DNA of 43,036 bases from Actinoplanes siamensis (GCF_016862395.1 NZ_BOMW01000075.1:1-43036), one strand, 5' to 3'. Positions 18,319 to 27,166 are shown, counted from the stretch's first letter. Notes: generated by a model from the letters alone, not told the origin. Program-made: numbers and translations.

Positions 18319-19374
18319 ATGAGTTCCCTTCCCGCGGGTTGGTACAAGGACCCGGCCGACACCAGCACCCAGCGCTACTGGGACGGTGAGGGCTGGCTGG
18401 GCAAGGCCATCCCGGCCGACGCGGTCCCGCCGGACGGGCCGCCGCCGGTGGAGGCGGAGCCGCCCACCACTCCGCCGCCGGCGACGGCTCCGCCGGCGCA
18501 GCCCCTCGCGCCTCCCGGGCCGCCGCCCGGCTGGGCTCCGCCGGGAGCCCAGCCCCCGCCCGGCTGGCAACAACCGCCGGCCGGCTGGCAGCAACCACCG
18601 CCCGGCTGGCAGCAACCGCCGCCCGGTTGGCAGCAACCGCCGCCCGGCTGGCCGCAGCCGCCGGCGAACTTCCAGCACCCACAGCCCCCGGCCGGCTGGC
18701 AGCAGCCTCCGCCGCCGCCACCCCCGGGCTGGCAGCCGTATCCGATGGCCCAGCCCCCGCACGCCTACCTCTACCCGATGCCGGAGGTCCGTCCGCACGG
18801 CTTCCCGCTGGCCGGCCTCGGCCAGCGCCTGGTCGCCCGGCTGATCGACATCGCCGTCGTGCTGGTCCTCAACGTCATCGTCAACGGCTGGTTCGTCTAC
18901 CAGTGGTGGCAGGACTTCCGCCCGATCTACAACCACTACGTCGACCAGATGCTGGCCAACACCGAGCCGGACATGATCCAGCCCACGGGCCGGATGCAGT
19001 CGCTGCAGATCGCCATCATCCTGATCGCCACCCTGCTCTGGCTGCTCTACGAGGCTCCCGCGATCGCCGGTCGCGGGCAGACCCTCGGCAAGATGGTGAT
19101 GGGCATCAAGGTGGTCGGGGTGGAGGGCACCGCACCGATCGGTTTCCGCCGCGCGTTCGGCCGCTGGGCACAGCTCGGCATGTGGACGCTGTTCTGGGGG
19201 TGCCTGGTGGGATTCGTGGTCCAGTTCCTGGACTCGCTCTCCCCCACGTTCGATCCGCGCCTGCGGCAGGCCTGGCACGACAAGTCCGCACGGACTGTCG
19301 TCGTCGCGGTCCCGCACGGTGTCCAGACCGTCGAGGCCGCGCCGCGCGGCGACAACCCAGGAGGACGAGAATGA
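18319..19374 (+). CDS. DUF2510-RDD family membrane protein
   Basis: 351 residues. The N-terminus PAGWYKDPADTSTQRYWDGE is a DUF2510 module, followed by a Pro/Gln/Trp-rich segment (about 35-150) with at least six copies of a PPPGWQQ-like repeat, and a C-terminal RDD domain with two or three membrane helices (RLIDIAVVLVLNVIVNGW, IILIATLLWLLYEAPA, LFWGCLVGFVVQFL) and GQTLGKMVMGIKVV. RDD proteins are integral membrane proteins, some linked to transport. AAAGG precedes the ATG. Its stop overlaps the start of the aminotransferase gene by ATGA, so the two are coupled. Confidence 0.88.
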   Translation: MSSLPAGWYKDPADTSTQRYWDGEGWLGKAIPADAVPPDGPPPVEAEPPTTPPPATAPPAQPLAPPGPPPGWAPPGAQPPPGWQQPPAGWQQPPPGWQQPPPGWQQPPPGWPQPPANFQHPQPPAGWQQPPPPPPPGWQPYPMAQPPHAYLYPMPEVRPHGFPLAGLGQRLVARLIDIAVVLVLNVIVNGWFVYQWWQDFRPIYNHYVDQMLANTEPDMIQPTGRMQSLQIAIILIATLLWLLYEAPAIAGRGQTLGKMVMGIKVVGVEGTAPIGFRRAFGRWAQLGMWTLFWGCLVGFVVQFLDSLSPTFDPRLRQAWHDKSARTVVVAVPHGVQTVEAAPRGDNPGGRE

Positions 19375-20453
19375 CCCGGTTGACCCGCGCCGACCTGGAC
19401 GCGCTTCCCGCGTACGTGCCCGGTCGCAACGTCGCCGACCTGGCCCGCGAGCTGGGCATCGCCGAGGCGATCAAGCTGGCCAGCAACGAGGTGCCGTACG
19501 GTCCGCTCCCCGGCGTGGTGGAGGCGGTCACCGAGGCCGCCCGGGAGATGCACCGCTACCCGGACATGGGCGTGCTCAAGCTGCGCGACGCGCTGGCCGC
19601 CCGGCTCGGGGTGGCCGCCGAGCGCGTGGTCACCGGCTGCGGCTCGGTCGCGCTCGCCGAAATCCTGGTCAAGGCCACCTGCCTGCCCGGCGACGAGGTT
19701 CTCTACGCGTGGCGCTCGTTCGAGGCGTACCCGATCGTCGCGGCCGGCGCCGGCGCCACCAGCGTCCGGGTGCCGAACACCCCGGGGCACGCCCACGACC
19801 TCACCGCGATGGCCGAGGCGATCACCGACCGCACCCGCCTGGTCTTCGTCTGCAACCCGAACAACCCCACCGGCACCGCGCTGCGCAAGCCGGAGCTGGA
19901 CCGCTTCCTCGCCGCGGTGCCGTCGGACGTGCTGGTGGTGCTCGACGAGGCGTACCGGGAACTGGTCACCGACCCGTCGGTGCCGGACGGCCTGGACACC
20001 TACGGCGACCGGCCCAACATCGTGGTGCTGCGGACCATGAGCAAGGCCTGGGGCCTGGCCGGCCTGCGGATGGGCTACCTGGTCGCCCAGCCCGAGGTGG
20101 CCACGGCGGTGCGCAAGGTCCTCACGCCGTTCTCCACCAGCCTGGTCGCCCAGGCCGCCGCGCTCGCCGCGCTGGCCCAGGAGCAGGAGGTGGTCCGGCG
20201 CTGCGCCCTGGTCACCGCGGAGCGTGCGCGCGTCACCGAGGCCCTGCGGAAACTGGCCGTCGACGTCCCGGAGAGCCAGGCCAACTTCGTCTGGCTCCCG
20301 ATCGGCGACCGCACGGCCGCCTTCGCCGCCGCCTGCGAGAACCGCGGGGTCATCGTGCGCGCCTTCCACCCGGACGGCGTTCGCGTCACCATCGGCACCC
20401 CGGAGGAGAACGACGCGTTCCTGGCCGCCGCCGAGGCCGCCCTGACCCTCTGA
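19371..20453 (+). CDS. Histidinol-phosphate / aromatic aminotransferase
   Basis: A 360-residue fold-type I PLP aminotransferase of the HisC family. IKLASNEVPYGPLP is the N-terminal substrate-binding signature, CNPNNPTGTAL and LDEAYREL bind the cofactor, and the PLP lysine is in TMSKAWGLAGLRMGY. In actinobacteria this branch contains both HisC and the aromatic transaminase Pat. With hppD upstream, a role in making 4-hydroxyphenylpyruvate from tyrosine is plausible, but a histidine role cannot be excluded. GGAGGA (19360-19365) and an ATGA overlap with the RDD gene set the start; a terminator follows. Confidence 0.9.
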   Translation: MTRLTRADLDALPAYVPGRNVADLARELGIAEAIKLASNEVPYGPLPGVVEAVTEAAREMHRYPDMGVLKLRDALAARLGVAAERVVTGCGSVALAEILVKATCLPGDEVLYAWRSFEAYPIVAAGAGATSVRVPNTPGHAHDLTAMAEAITDRTRLVFVCNPNNPTGTALRKPELDRFLAAVPSDVLVVLDEAYRELVTDPSVPDGLDTYGDRPNIVVLRTMSKAWGLAGLRMGYLVAQPEVATAVRKVLTPFSTSLVAQAAALAALAQEQEVVRRCALVTAERARVTEALRKLAVDVPESQANFVWLPIGDRTAAFAAACENRGVIVRAFHPDGVRVTIGTPEENDAFLAAAEAALTL

Positions 20454-20491
20454 CCCACCCGACCCTCTGATCCGCCCGACGAAGGTCGCCC

Positions 20492-20522
20492 GGCCGGTCC
20501 GCGAATCCGCCGCGGGCCGGCC
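20492..20522 (+). terminator. Terminator after the aminotransferase gene
   Basis: A 12-bp stem with one G-T pair (20492-20503 with 20511-20522) and a 7-base loop is followed by AGGCTTTT. Confidence 0.8.
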
Positions 20523-20646
20523 AGGCTTTTCCTTGCGGCCGTCTTCGACGTTAGCCGCCACCACCAGCCGGTTCGCCACCCACCGGGCGGATTGCCCACT
20601 ATCGGGTGGTGTTCCCGGCCCGGCAAGCGCGGATCTCCGCGTCGCG

Positions 20647-21867
20647 TCAGTGCGGCGCCGCGGCCTCCGCGGAGACCCGGTGATGGTCGTCCGCGCTGAT
20701 CCGGAACGGGAACACGGTCCGCGAGGTGGCCACCAGGATCCCCGCCGCCACCGCGAACAGCGCCGCCAGCAGTGGCAGCGCCCCCAGCCCGCCGGCCGTC
20801 ACGAACCGCTCCCCGACGAACGCCCCGCCACCGATGCCGATCTGGAAGGCCACCACGTAGACCGCCGAAGCCGCATCCCGGGCGGTCGGCGCCACCCGCA
20901 TCGGCGCCGCGCCCAGGAACACCGGGATCGCGGTGAAGGCGCCACCCCACAGCAGCGCCGCCAGCACGGTCGGCACGGCTCCCAGCACGGGGGCCAGCAG
21001 CGCCACCGACGCCGCGTGCACGGACAGCAGGACCAGCAGCACCGGCCCGGGATGCCGGTCCACGTACCGCCCCACCACGAAGTTGCTCAGCAGGCCGACC
21101 GCCCCGTACCCGAGCAGCAGCACGCTCAGCGCCGCCCCGTCCAGCCCGGCGTCCCGGCGGACCAGCGGCGCGATGTAGGTGTAAGCCGCGAAGTGCCCGA
21201 TCACCAGCACCGCTGTCACCGCACACAGCCGCGCCACCCGCGGGTCCCGCATGATCCGCACCGCGTTGCGCAGCTGCTGCCCGCTGCGGGTCGCCATGTC
21301 CCGGGGCAGCGGCGGCAACTCGGGCAGCACCGCGAGCAGCAGCGCCACGCACACCACCCCGCCGACCGCCATCGAGCCGACCGCCACCCGCCAGCCCAGC
21401 CACTGTCCCAGCGCGGTACCGATCGGCACGCCGAGCACGATGGCCAGCGAGTTGCCCAGGAACGTCATAGCGGTGGCCCGGCCGATCTGGTCGGGCGGGG
21501 CCAGCCGGGCGATGATCGGCCCGATCACCGACCAGAACACGCCGTGCGCCAGCGCGCAGAGCAGCCGGGCCGAGGCCAGCACCGCAAAGGTCGGGGCGAA
21601 TGTGGCGGCCGCCTGGGAGACCGCGAAAATCGCTACGGTTGCGGCGATCAGGGTGTGCCGGGGGACCCGCATGGTGAGCGCGGTGAGCGGGATCGTGCTC
21701 AGCGCGGCCACCACTGCGTAACTGGTCAGCAACAGGCCCACCTGGGCCTCGGTCACGTGCAGCCCGGCCGAGATCTGCGGCAACAGCCCGACCGGCAGCG
21801 TTTCGGCAGTGACATAGAAGAACGTGGAGGATCCGAGAACGACCAGCGCGGGACGGTTGAAGCTCAC
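20647..21867 (-). CDS. MFS transporter, arabinose-efflux/DHA1 type
   Basis: A 406-residue major facilitator with about 12 predicted helices. YVTAETLPVGLLPQI in helix 1 and GNSLAIVLGVPIGTALGQ in helix 5 (antiporter motif C) mark the DHA1 drug/sugar efflux group. Substrate unknown. A purine-rich GGAG directly touches the GTG start, too close to act as a ribosome site; TATTGT six bases before the GTG instead indicates a leaderless mRNA. It is divergent from a ROK regulator gene, 46 bases apart, which probably controls it. Confidence 0.9.
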   Translation of the reverse strand: MSFNRPALVVLGSSTFFYVTAETLPVGLLPQISAGLHVTEAQVGLLLTSYAVVAALSTIPLTALTMRVPRHTLIAATVAIFAVSQAAATFAPTFAVLASARLLCALAHGVFWSVIGPIIARLAPPDQIGRATAMTFLGNSLAIVLGVPIGTALGQWLGWRVAVGSMAVGGVVCVALLLAVLPELPPLPRDMATRSGQQLRNAVRIMRDPRVARLCAVTAVLVIGHFAAYTYIAPLVRRDAGLDGAALSVLLLGYGAVGLLSNFVVGRYVDRHPGPVLLVLLSVHAASVALLAPVLGAVPTVLAALLWGGAFTAIPVFLGAAPMRVAPTARDAASAVYVVAFQIGIGGGAFVGERFVTAGGLGALPLLAALFAVAAGILVATSRTVFPFRISADDHHRVSAEAAAPH

Positions 21868-21873
21868 CTCCGC

Positions 21874-21889
21874 ACAATAAGCTCTGAGC
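21874..21889. promoter_or_regulatory. MFS -10 element and GCTCTGAGC inverted repeat
   Basis: Minus-strand TATTGT (21874-21879) stands six bases before the MFS GTG. Next to it is the inverted repeat GCTC-T-GAGC (21881-21889). In a 46-base gap between divergent genes this is a natural site for the ROK regulator. Confidence 0.4.
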
Positions 21890-21913
21890 AAGAGCAAAAG
21901 AAGGGCGACAGAT

Positions 21914-23035
21914 GTGACGACGCGCTCCACCGAACTGCTCCGCGTGGTGCACCGCAGCCCCGGCGTCACCCGTGCCGACGCGGCGCGGCTGCTCGGCGTC
22001 GGCACCGGCGCGGCCACCGAGCTGGTCACCAAGCTCAGCCGCGCGGAACTGCTGATCCAGGGTCCAGCCGCGCCGAGCGGCGCCCGCGGGCGCCCGACCA
22101 CCGTGCTGCTGCCGCACCCGGACGGCCCGCTCGTACTGGCCGTCGCGATCACCCACGAGACGTGGCGGGTGGAGGCCGTCCAGCTGGGCGGCACGTGCGC
22201 GGCCGAGGTGGAGGGCCGGCACGCCGGCGCCGCCTGGCCCCAGGTCCGCTCGGCGGTGCGGGGCGCGATCGGGGAGCTTCGCCGCCAGTACGGACCCCGC
22301 CTGCGCGCGACCGGGGTGTCGGTGCCCGGCACGGTCTCCCGGGACCTGCGCCTGGACGCCGTCGGCGCCGGCTGGCACGACGTCGACCTGACCACGCTCT
22401 GCCCGGACACCGACGTCTTCGTGGCCGGCAACGACGCCACGCTGGCCGCCACCGCCGAGTCCCGCCGCGGCGCCGCCACGGACGCCTCGGTCGCCCTGCA
22501 CCTGCGCATCGAGTCCGGCCTGGGCGGCGCCGTGGTCGAGGACGGCCGCCCGGTGATCGGCGCCCGGGGAGCGGCCGGCGAGTTCGGCCACATGCCGTTC
22601 GGTGACCCCGCGGTCCGCTGCCCGTGCGGCGCGCGGGGCTGCTGGGGCATCGCGGTGGACGGCCAGGCGCTGGCCCGCCTGCTCGACGAGCCGGCCCCGC
22701 TGGACTCGTTCAGCTACGCCCGCCGGGTGCTGGCCAGCGCCGCGCGGTCCGCGGAACCCGAGCTCAGCGCCGTCCGGACGGTCGCCGCGACCCTGGGGCG
22801 GGGCATCGCCGGCCTGGTCAACGGCTTGGACGCGGACCTGGTCACGCTCGGCGGCCTCGGCGCCGACCTGCTGGCCGCCGTTCCCGCCGAGATCGGCGCC
22901 GCGTACCGGGACGGCCTGATGTCGATCCACCGCGAGTCACCGCCGCCGATCGTGCCGGCCGCGCTCGGCGACCACGGCCCGATCGCCGGCGCCGCCGAGG
23001 AGGCCTGGTCCGCCCTGCTGCCCCGGCTCGCGTAG
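21914..23035 (+). CDS. ROK family transcriptional regulator
   Basis: 373 residues. An N-terminal MarR-like winged helix (GVTRADAARLLGVGTGAATELV, about 15-45) is fused to a sugar-kinase-like ROK domain with GVSVPGTV, the sugar-binding AAGEFGHMPFG and a zinc motif CPCGARGCWG. The residue usually Glu after the last zinc ligand is Gly here. A GTG start follows AAGAAGGG. By family it would repress a sugar or drug transport gene until a sugar ligand binds; the divergent MFS gene is the obvious target. Confidence 0.9.
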   Translation: MTTRSTELLRVVHRSPGVTRADAARLLGVGTGAATELVTKLSRAELLIQGPAAPSGARGRPTTVLLPHPDGPLVLAVAITHETWRVEAVQLGGTCAAEVEGRHAGAAWPQVRSAVRGAIGELRRQYGPRLRATGVSVPGTVSRDLRLDAVGAGWHDVDLTTLCPDTDVFVAGNDATLAATAESRRGAATDASVALHLRIESGLGGAVVEDGRPVIGARGAAGEFGHMPFGDPAVRCPCGARGCWGIAVDGQALARLLDEPAPLDSFSYARRVLASAARSAEPELSAVRTVAATLGRGIAGLVNGLDADLVTLGGLGADLLAAVPAEIGAAYRDGLMSIHRESPPPIVPAALGDHGPIAGAAEEAWSALLPRLA

Positions 23036-23055
23036 GGCGTCGGCCCGGCCGCCTC

Positions 23056-24207
23056 CTACAGCGCGACCAGCAGCACGGTGTCCGTGGTGTAGTAGTAGAT
23101 CGGCGAGTCCGGATCGTCCGGGCCACCCTTGCGCCGCCGCTCGATCGCCACGTAGTGCTCGGAGACCATGAGACCGCCGAGGTCCCACAGGTCGTCCTCC
23201 TTCCGGTAGGCGAGGCGGAACCGGTAGCGCGCCCGGCCGTCCCTGACGTCCAGCCCGACCAGGTAGTGATCGGGCGTGAGCAGCAACACCCGGCCGGTCA
23301 CCCCGCCCAGCAGCCGCGCCTGCCCGGACCAGGTCCACAGCGTGCTGCCGTCCTCCCGGTAGGCGGTCACCACCCCGTTGCCCGCGGACACCACCAGACC
23401 GGCCGCGATCGTCGACTCCGGCCGGTCCAGCGCGGGCGAACGCCGGGGCGCCGGCGCATCGGCCAGCCACCCACGGCTCGCGCCGTCCCGGAAACCGGCG
23501 CACCCGGAGCGGGCCACCGCGCAGCCGGCCGGGACGAACGGACCCGCCGGCCAGCCCGGCACGGCCTTGCCGGTGGCCAGGTCGTAGGCGCCGGTGGCAC
23601 AGACGTAGGCGCCGCCCGCGGTGGTGAAACCGTCAGCGCACCCGGCCGGGGCGGTGACACGCCAGCGCTCGGCGCCGGTGCTCACGTCGTACGCCCAGAT
23701 CTGGTGATCCACGGTGACCACCACGGCGCCGGCGGCGATCCGCAGACCCGGCGGATCCCACACCGTCGCGGCGCCGGTGCGGTGCCCGGCATAGCCCGGC
23801 CCCGCACCCGCCTCCGCCCGCCAGGCGATCCTGCCGGTCCGGCCGTCGAGCGCCACCAGCGCGCCGTCGGACCACCGGGTGATCACCGTGGGGCCAGCCG
23901 CCACCACCCCGCTGAGCTGCTCCGGCCAGCGCCGCAGCGACCAGCGCGTGGTGTAGACGGACTTGCCGTAGACCGGCTCGTCGGCGCGCACCTGATGCTT
24001 GGCGGCGTAGACCCGCAACCGGTCCTCGATGATCAGCGGCGCCACGTTGATCCGCCCCAGCACGCCGGGCGCGGAGACCACCAGCGGCGGGTACGGCGTC
24101 TTCGACGTGGCCAGCACCTCGGCGGGCTTGAGGATCCGCCAGCCGACCAGAACCGTCGCCAACAGCAAAAACGCCGCCGCCGACCCTCGCAGCAGCACCC
24201 TCGTCAC
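23056..24207 (-). CDS. Second membrane-anchored beta-propeller (PQQ-like) protein
   Basis: 383 residues from a GTG. An N-terminal membrane helix (about 9-25) is followed by an exported propeller with blades such as ALDGRTGRIAW, AYDVSTGAERW, AYDLATGKAV, AYREDGSTLW and GLDVRDGRARY. Four cysteines near the middle (APAGCADG, YVCATG, VPAGCAVARSGCAG) suggest disulfides. It ends in a Tyr-rich strand (PIYYYTTDTV). No catalytic motif is recognised. It shares layout, not close sequence, with the protein at 15185-16465. It converges on the ROK gene with a 20-base gap. Confidence 0.8.
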   Translation of the reverse strand: MTRVLLRGSAAAFLLLATVLVGWRILKPAEVLATSKTPYPPLVVSAPGVLGRINVAPLIIEDRLRVYAAKHQVRADEPVYGKSVYTTRWSLRRWPEQLSGVVAAGPTVITRWSDGALVALDGRTGRIAWRAEAGAGPGYAGHRTGAATVWDPPGLRIAAGAVVVTVDHQIWAYDVSTGAERWRVTAPAGCADGFTTAGGAYVCATGAYDLATGKAVPGWPAGPFVPAGCAVARSGCAGFRDGASRGWLADAPAPRRSPALDRPESTIAAGLVVSAGNGVVTAYREDGSTLWTWSGQARLLGGVTGRVLLLTPDHYLVGLDVRDGRARYRFRLAYRKEDDLWDLGGLMVSEHYVAIERRRKGGPDDPDSPIYYYTTDTVLLVAL

Positions 24208-24240
24208 GGCCGGAAGTATCTCAGGTGCCGTCCAGATCGA

Positions 24241-25074
24241 TCACTCGTACCCACCGTTGACGAGGCCGAGGCGGACCAACTCGGTCAGCGGCTCCACCAC
24301 GTTCGCCGCGCCGAAGCCGGCGAAGAGGGGGCGCGGAGCGTCCCGGTGCGTCCGGGCCGGCTCGACCAGCGGCACCGGATGCGTGGCCGCCAGCGCCTCG
24401 GCGACCTCCGCCACCTCGCCGCCGTCCACCGCGAGCAGCGTGGCGACCAGCACGTTGAGGAAACCGTGGTGGGTGAAACCAGTCTCCGGATCGGTGTGCC
24501 GGGTGGCGTGCCGCAGGCCTGCCGCCAGCTTGAACGGCAGGTCGCGGTCGCGGCACGCGCAGATCACCGCGGCCAGCTCGACAGGCGTCGGGAACAGCTC
24601 GGCGGCCAGCCCGCCGACGCGGAACTTGGGCGCGATCGGCAAACCCTCCCGGCGGATCTCGGCGACCGTGTCCAGCGCGCCGATCAGGCCCCAACTGAGC
24701 GGGATCTCCGCCCACACCCGGGTGGACTCGTGCGCCGCGAACGCGCTCAGCAGCGCCAGACCCGGCTGCGGATCCTCACCGCGCCGGGCCACCGCCGCCT
24801 CGACGTGCTCGATCGTCATGCCGGCCGCGCGCAGCTTCTCCACGGTCGCCGGCAGCGCGCCGGCCGGGATGTCGCCGATCAGCGCCGCCCGCGCGATCCT
24901 GGGCACCGGCTCGGCACCCACCACCGAGGCGGGCACCAGCAGCGCCCCGACCAGATCCGCATACCACGCCGCGGCGTGCTCGTGGAACTTCGCCTCGGCC
25001 TCGGCCAGATCGGTCGCGCTGGGCGGCAGCAGGGACGCGTCATCGACCAGCCCGGCATACAGCGGAGGCACCAT
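24241..25074 (-). CDS. Conserved actinobacterial protein of unknown function
   Basis: About 277 residues, no signal or membrane segment, so cytoplasmic. It begins MVPPLYAGLVDDASLLPPSA and contains DLPFKLAAGLRHATRH and GFTHHGFLN, with a regular alternation of strands and helices compatible with a TIM-barrel-like fold. The two His/Gly-rich motifs look like an active site. I recall similar proteins in other actinobacteria but no function. A GTG nine bases upstream (25083) is possible, but TAGGTT lies one base before it and ten bases before the ATG at 25074, which favours the ATG. It follows the membrane-protein gene by about 50 bases and precedes the propeller gene by 33. Confidence 0.75.
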   Translation of the reverse strand: MVPPLYAGLVDDASLLPPSATDLAEAEAKFHEHAAAWYADLVGALLVPASVVGAEPVPRIARAALIGDIPAGALPATVEKLRAAGMTIEHVEAAVARRGEDPQPGLALLSAFAAHESTRVWAEIPLSWGLIGALDTVAEIRREGLPIAPKFRVGGLAAELFPTPVELAAVICACRDRDLPFKLAAGLRHATRHTDPETGFTHHGFLNVLVATLLAVDGGEVAEVAEALAATHPVPLVEPARTHRDAPRPLFAGFGAANVVEPLTELVRLGLVNGGYE

Positions 25075-25128
25075 CGTCGACACGAACCGAACCTAACGGA
25101 CCACGTGTGAGCCGGACAACCATGCGGC

Positions 25129-25788
25129 TCAGACCGCCCAGACCGCCGTCTCGATCGTGAGGCTCGTGGGCACCGGCTTCTCCACCGGGAAGGCCGGGAT
25201 CCGGAAGGCGACCACGTGCCTCGGATCGGCGGTCCGGCGCATGCAGTAGGCCCGGCCGGCCTCCAGCTCCAGGTACTGCGACTGGTAGCTGACACCGTTG
25301 GCCTCCGCGCAGGCCTGCGGCCCGGCGAACGGGTCACCGGCGGCCCGGGCCACCACCGACAGCCTCTCCAGCGGGTCGGCGCTCCACACCCGCTCGTCCT
25401 CGCCGGCGCAGTGCTGCACGTCGTCGCCCTTGCCCGGGGTCGAGCAGATCAGCGACAGGTCACCGGTCCACGGATCCGGGCCCGGCCGCGGCGGATCCAG
25501 CAGCAGGATCGCGGCCTGCGGATACCTGTCGCCCCTGGGCAGCTTGAGAGCCAGCCGCCGGGCCGCGGCGCCGAGCCCGGCCTGGGCCGAGAACGACGGT
25601 GTGACCGGGGCCTTCTCCGCCGGCCGGTGCGACCGGTAGAGCAACACGCCGGTCACACCCGCGGCCAGCGTCATGACAACCAGGCCGGCCGCGAAGTAGG
25701 TGCGCCCGAGAGTCTCGGCCCGGAACAGCACGACCAGCACCACGGCCAGGGCCGCCAGGGCGAGCGCGGCAATCAGGAGATCGGCCAT
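25129..25788 (-). CDS. Membrane protein of unknown function, two N-terminal helices
   Basis: 219 residues. Two hydrophobic helices (ADLLIAALALAALAVVLVVLF and FAAGLVVMTLAAGVTGVLLY) precede an extracytoplasmic domain of about 160 residues with four cysteines (LICST, VQHCAG, PQACAE, AYCMRR), likely disulfide-bonded. The frame extends further upstream, but the ATG at 25788 starts the first helix and TATTTT stands seven bases before it, so a leaderless mRNA is likely. No family recognised. Confidence 0.72.
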   Translation of the reverse strand: MADLLIAALALAALAVVLVVLFRAETLGRTYFAAGLVVMTLAAGVTGVLLYRSHRPAEKAPVTPSFSAQAGLGAAARRLALKLPRGDRYPQAAILLLDPPRPGPDPWTGDLSLICSTPGKGDDVQHCAGEDERVWSADPLERLSVVARAAGDPFAGPQACAEANGVSYQSQYLELEAGRAYCMRRTADPRHVVAFRIPAFPVEKPVPTSLTIETAVWAV

Positions 25789-25795
25789 GAGCGCC

Positions 25796-25801
25796 AAAAT
25801 A
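25796..25801 (-). promoter_or_regulatory. -10 element of the two-helix membrane protein gene
   Basis: Minus-strand TATTTT, seven bases before the ATG at 25788. Confidence 0.45.
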
Positions 25802-25860
25802 CGGGGACGCCTGTCGATGCGGCTGCACGGGTCGCGCTCATCCCGGGTCCCGGCCCGATT

Positions 25861-25927
25861 GCGCTGGTACGGCGTGAGCCGGCGGCCCTGCTGGCCGCGC
25901 ACCGGCCCTGGCGCTGGTGCGGCGTGA
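25861..25927. repeat. Two 17-bp direct repeats, 50-bp period
   Basis: GCGCTGGTACGGCGTGA (25861-25877) recurs with one change at 25911-25927, in the 148-base gap between the TPR gene and the two-helix membrane protein gene. Confidence 0.6.
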
Positions 25928-25936
25928 ATCTCCCGG

Positions 25937-27160
25937 TCAGCGCCGGCGGGTCAGCACCACCAGATCGGCGGCCGCGGCCAGGACCATGCCGGCGATCAGC
26001 GTCGGCAGGCCGCCGACCACCGCGTAGGCCAGCAGGAACAGCGGCGCGGCGAAGGTCAGGTAGAGCGCGGCCAGCAGCGCCCGTCCGGTGCCGCGCAGGC
26101 GCGACAGCACGAGCCCGGCCGGCTCGGCGAGACGGCTGCGGAACCACAGGACGACCGCGAGGAACACCAGGAAGCCGATCAGGCCCGCCCAGACCCGCGA
26201 GATGCCCGCGCTGACCAGGGTCATCGCGGCGGTGAGCACGGACGCGACGAGCGTGCCGTTGGCGCCGTAGCGGATGGTCTCCAGCACCGCGTCCAGGGAG
26301 TCGGCGGAGACGTCCAGCACCGGCTTGCGCGGGCGGCTGACCGCGGGCGGCTCGGACCAGTTCGGGCGGGGCGCCGGCGTCTTCTCCGGCTCCGGATCCG
26401 CCTGTTCCGGATCCACCGCGGATGGCGGCTCGGCCGGGACCGCGCCCAGCGACGCCTCCTCGGCCAGTTCCTCCAGCGCGCGGGCCCAGCGGCGGCGCTC
26501 CAGCCGGACCACTCCCACGTCCTGGACCGCGTCGCCGATCGCCGGGTCGAGGTCCAGCGCTTCCGCATACGCCCGCTGAGCCAGGTCGAACAGCCGCAGC
26601 CGGGCCGCGACCACGGCCAGGACCAGGTGCGCCTCCGCCTCGGCGGGCGCCACCCGGACGCCGTTCCACGCGGCGTTCAGCGCCTCCTGGCCGTTGCGCG
26701 ACTCACTGAGCAGGGCGGCTCCGGTGCGTTGCGCGTACGCGTCCCCGGGCCAGGTCCGCAGGATCTGCCCGGCCACCCCGGCGGCGTCCGCGAACCGGCG
26801 GCTGTCGATCAGCGCCATGGCGCGCACCACCAGCGCCGGGAGCGTGCCCGGCTGGGCCGCGGCGGCCCGGTCGGCGGCGATCAGCGCCTCGGCCGGCTGC
26901 TCGGCGGCCAGGTGGATCCTGGCCAGGGTGGTCAGGAGCGCGGACTCCTCGGGGCCTGTCCCGCCGGCCGCGCCGGGCTCGGCGCCGGTGGCCGCGTCGG
27001 GCCCTCCGCCGGCCCCGGTGTCCGGCTCTGCGCCGGCCGCGGCGCTCAGGCCGGCCGCTATCTCCTCGGTCGCCTCGTCATAGCGGCCGAGATCGGCCAG
27101 CAGCAGCGCGCGCTGGCGGTGCTCCTCGGGCGTGGTGTCGGGCTCCATGGGGGCGGGCAC
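25937..27160 (-). CDS. TPR-repeat membrane protein
   Basis: 407 residues. Tetratricopeptide-like helices fill about 10-210 (HRQRALLLADLGRYDEATEEI, RIHLAAEQPAEALIAADRA, LDLAQRAY-type repeats), interrupted by an Ala/Gly/Pro-rich low-complexity insert near residues 40-70. A Pro/Glu-rich linker then leads to four hydrophobic helices in the last 110 residues. The GTG at 27160 is preceded by TACGCT at six bases (leaderless); the ATG four codons later is the alternative. A scaffold role at the membrane is the most that can be said. Confidence 0.78.
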   Translation of the reverse strand: MPAPMEPDTTPEEHRQRALLLADLGRYDEATEEIAAGLSAAAGAEPDTGAGGGPDAATGAEPGAAGGTGPEESALLTTLARIHLAAEQPAEALIAADRAAAAQPGTLPALVVRAMALIDSRRFADAAGVAGQILRTWPGDAYAQRTGAALLSESRNGQEALNAAWNGVRVAPAEAEAHLVLAVVAARLRLFDLAQRAYAEALDLDPAIGDAVQDVGVVRLERRRWARALEELAEEASLGAVPAEPPSAVDPEQADPEPEKTPAPRPNWSEPPAVSRPRKPVLDVSADSLDAVLETIRYGANGTLVASVLTAAMTLVSAGISRVWAGLIGFLVFLAVVLWFRSRLAEPAGLVLSRLRGTGRALLAALYLTFAAPLFLLAYAVVGGLPTLIAGMVLAAAADLVVLTRRR

Positions 27161-27166
27161 AGTCGG

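Noticed and set aside
20075..22930. 951-codon minus-strand frame across the aminotransferase, MFS and ROK genes
   Set aside because: It runs antisense through two well-recognised plus-strand genes and out of frame through the MFS gene; no motif is present.
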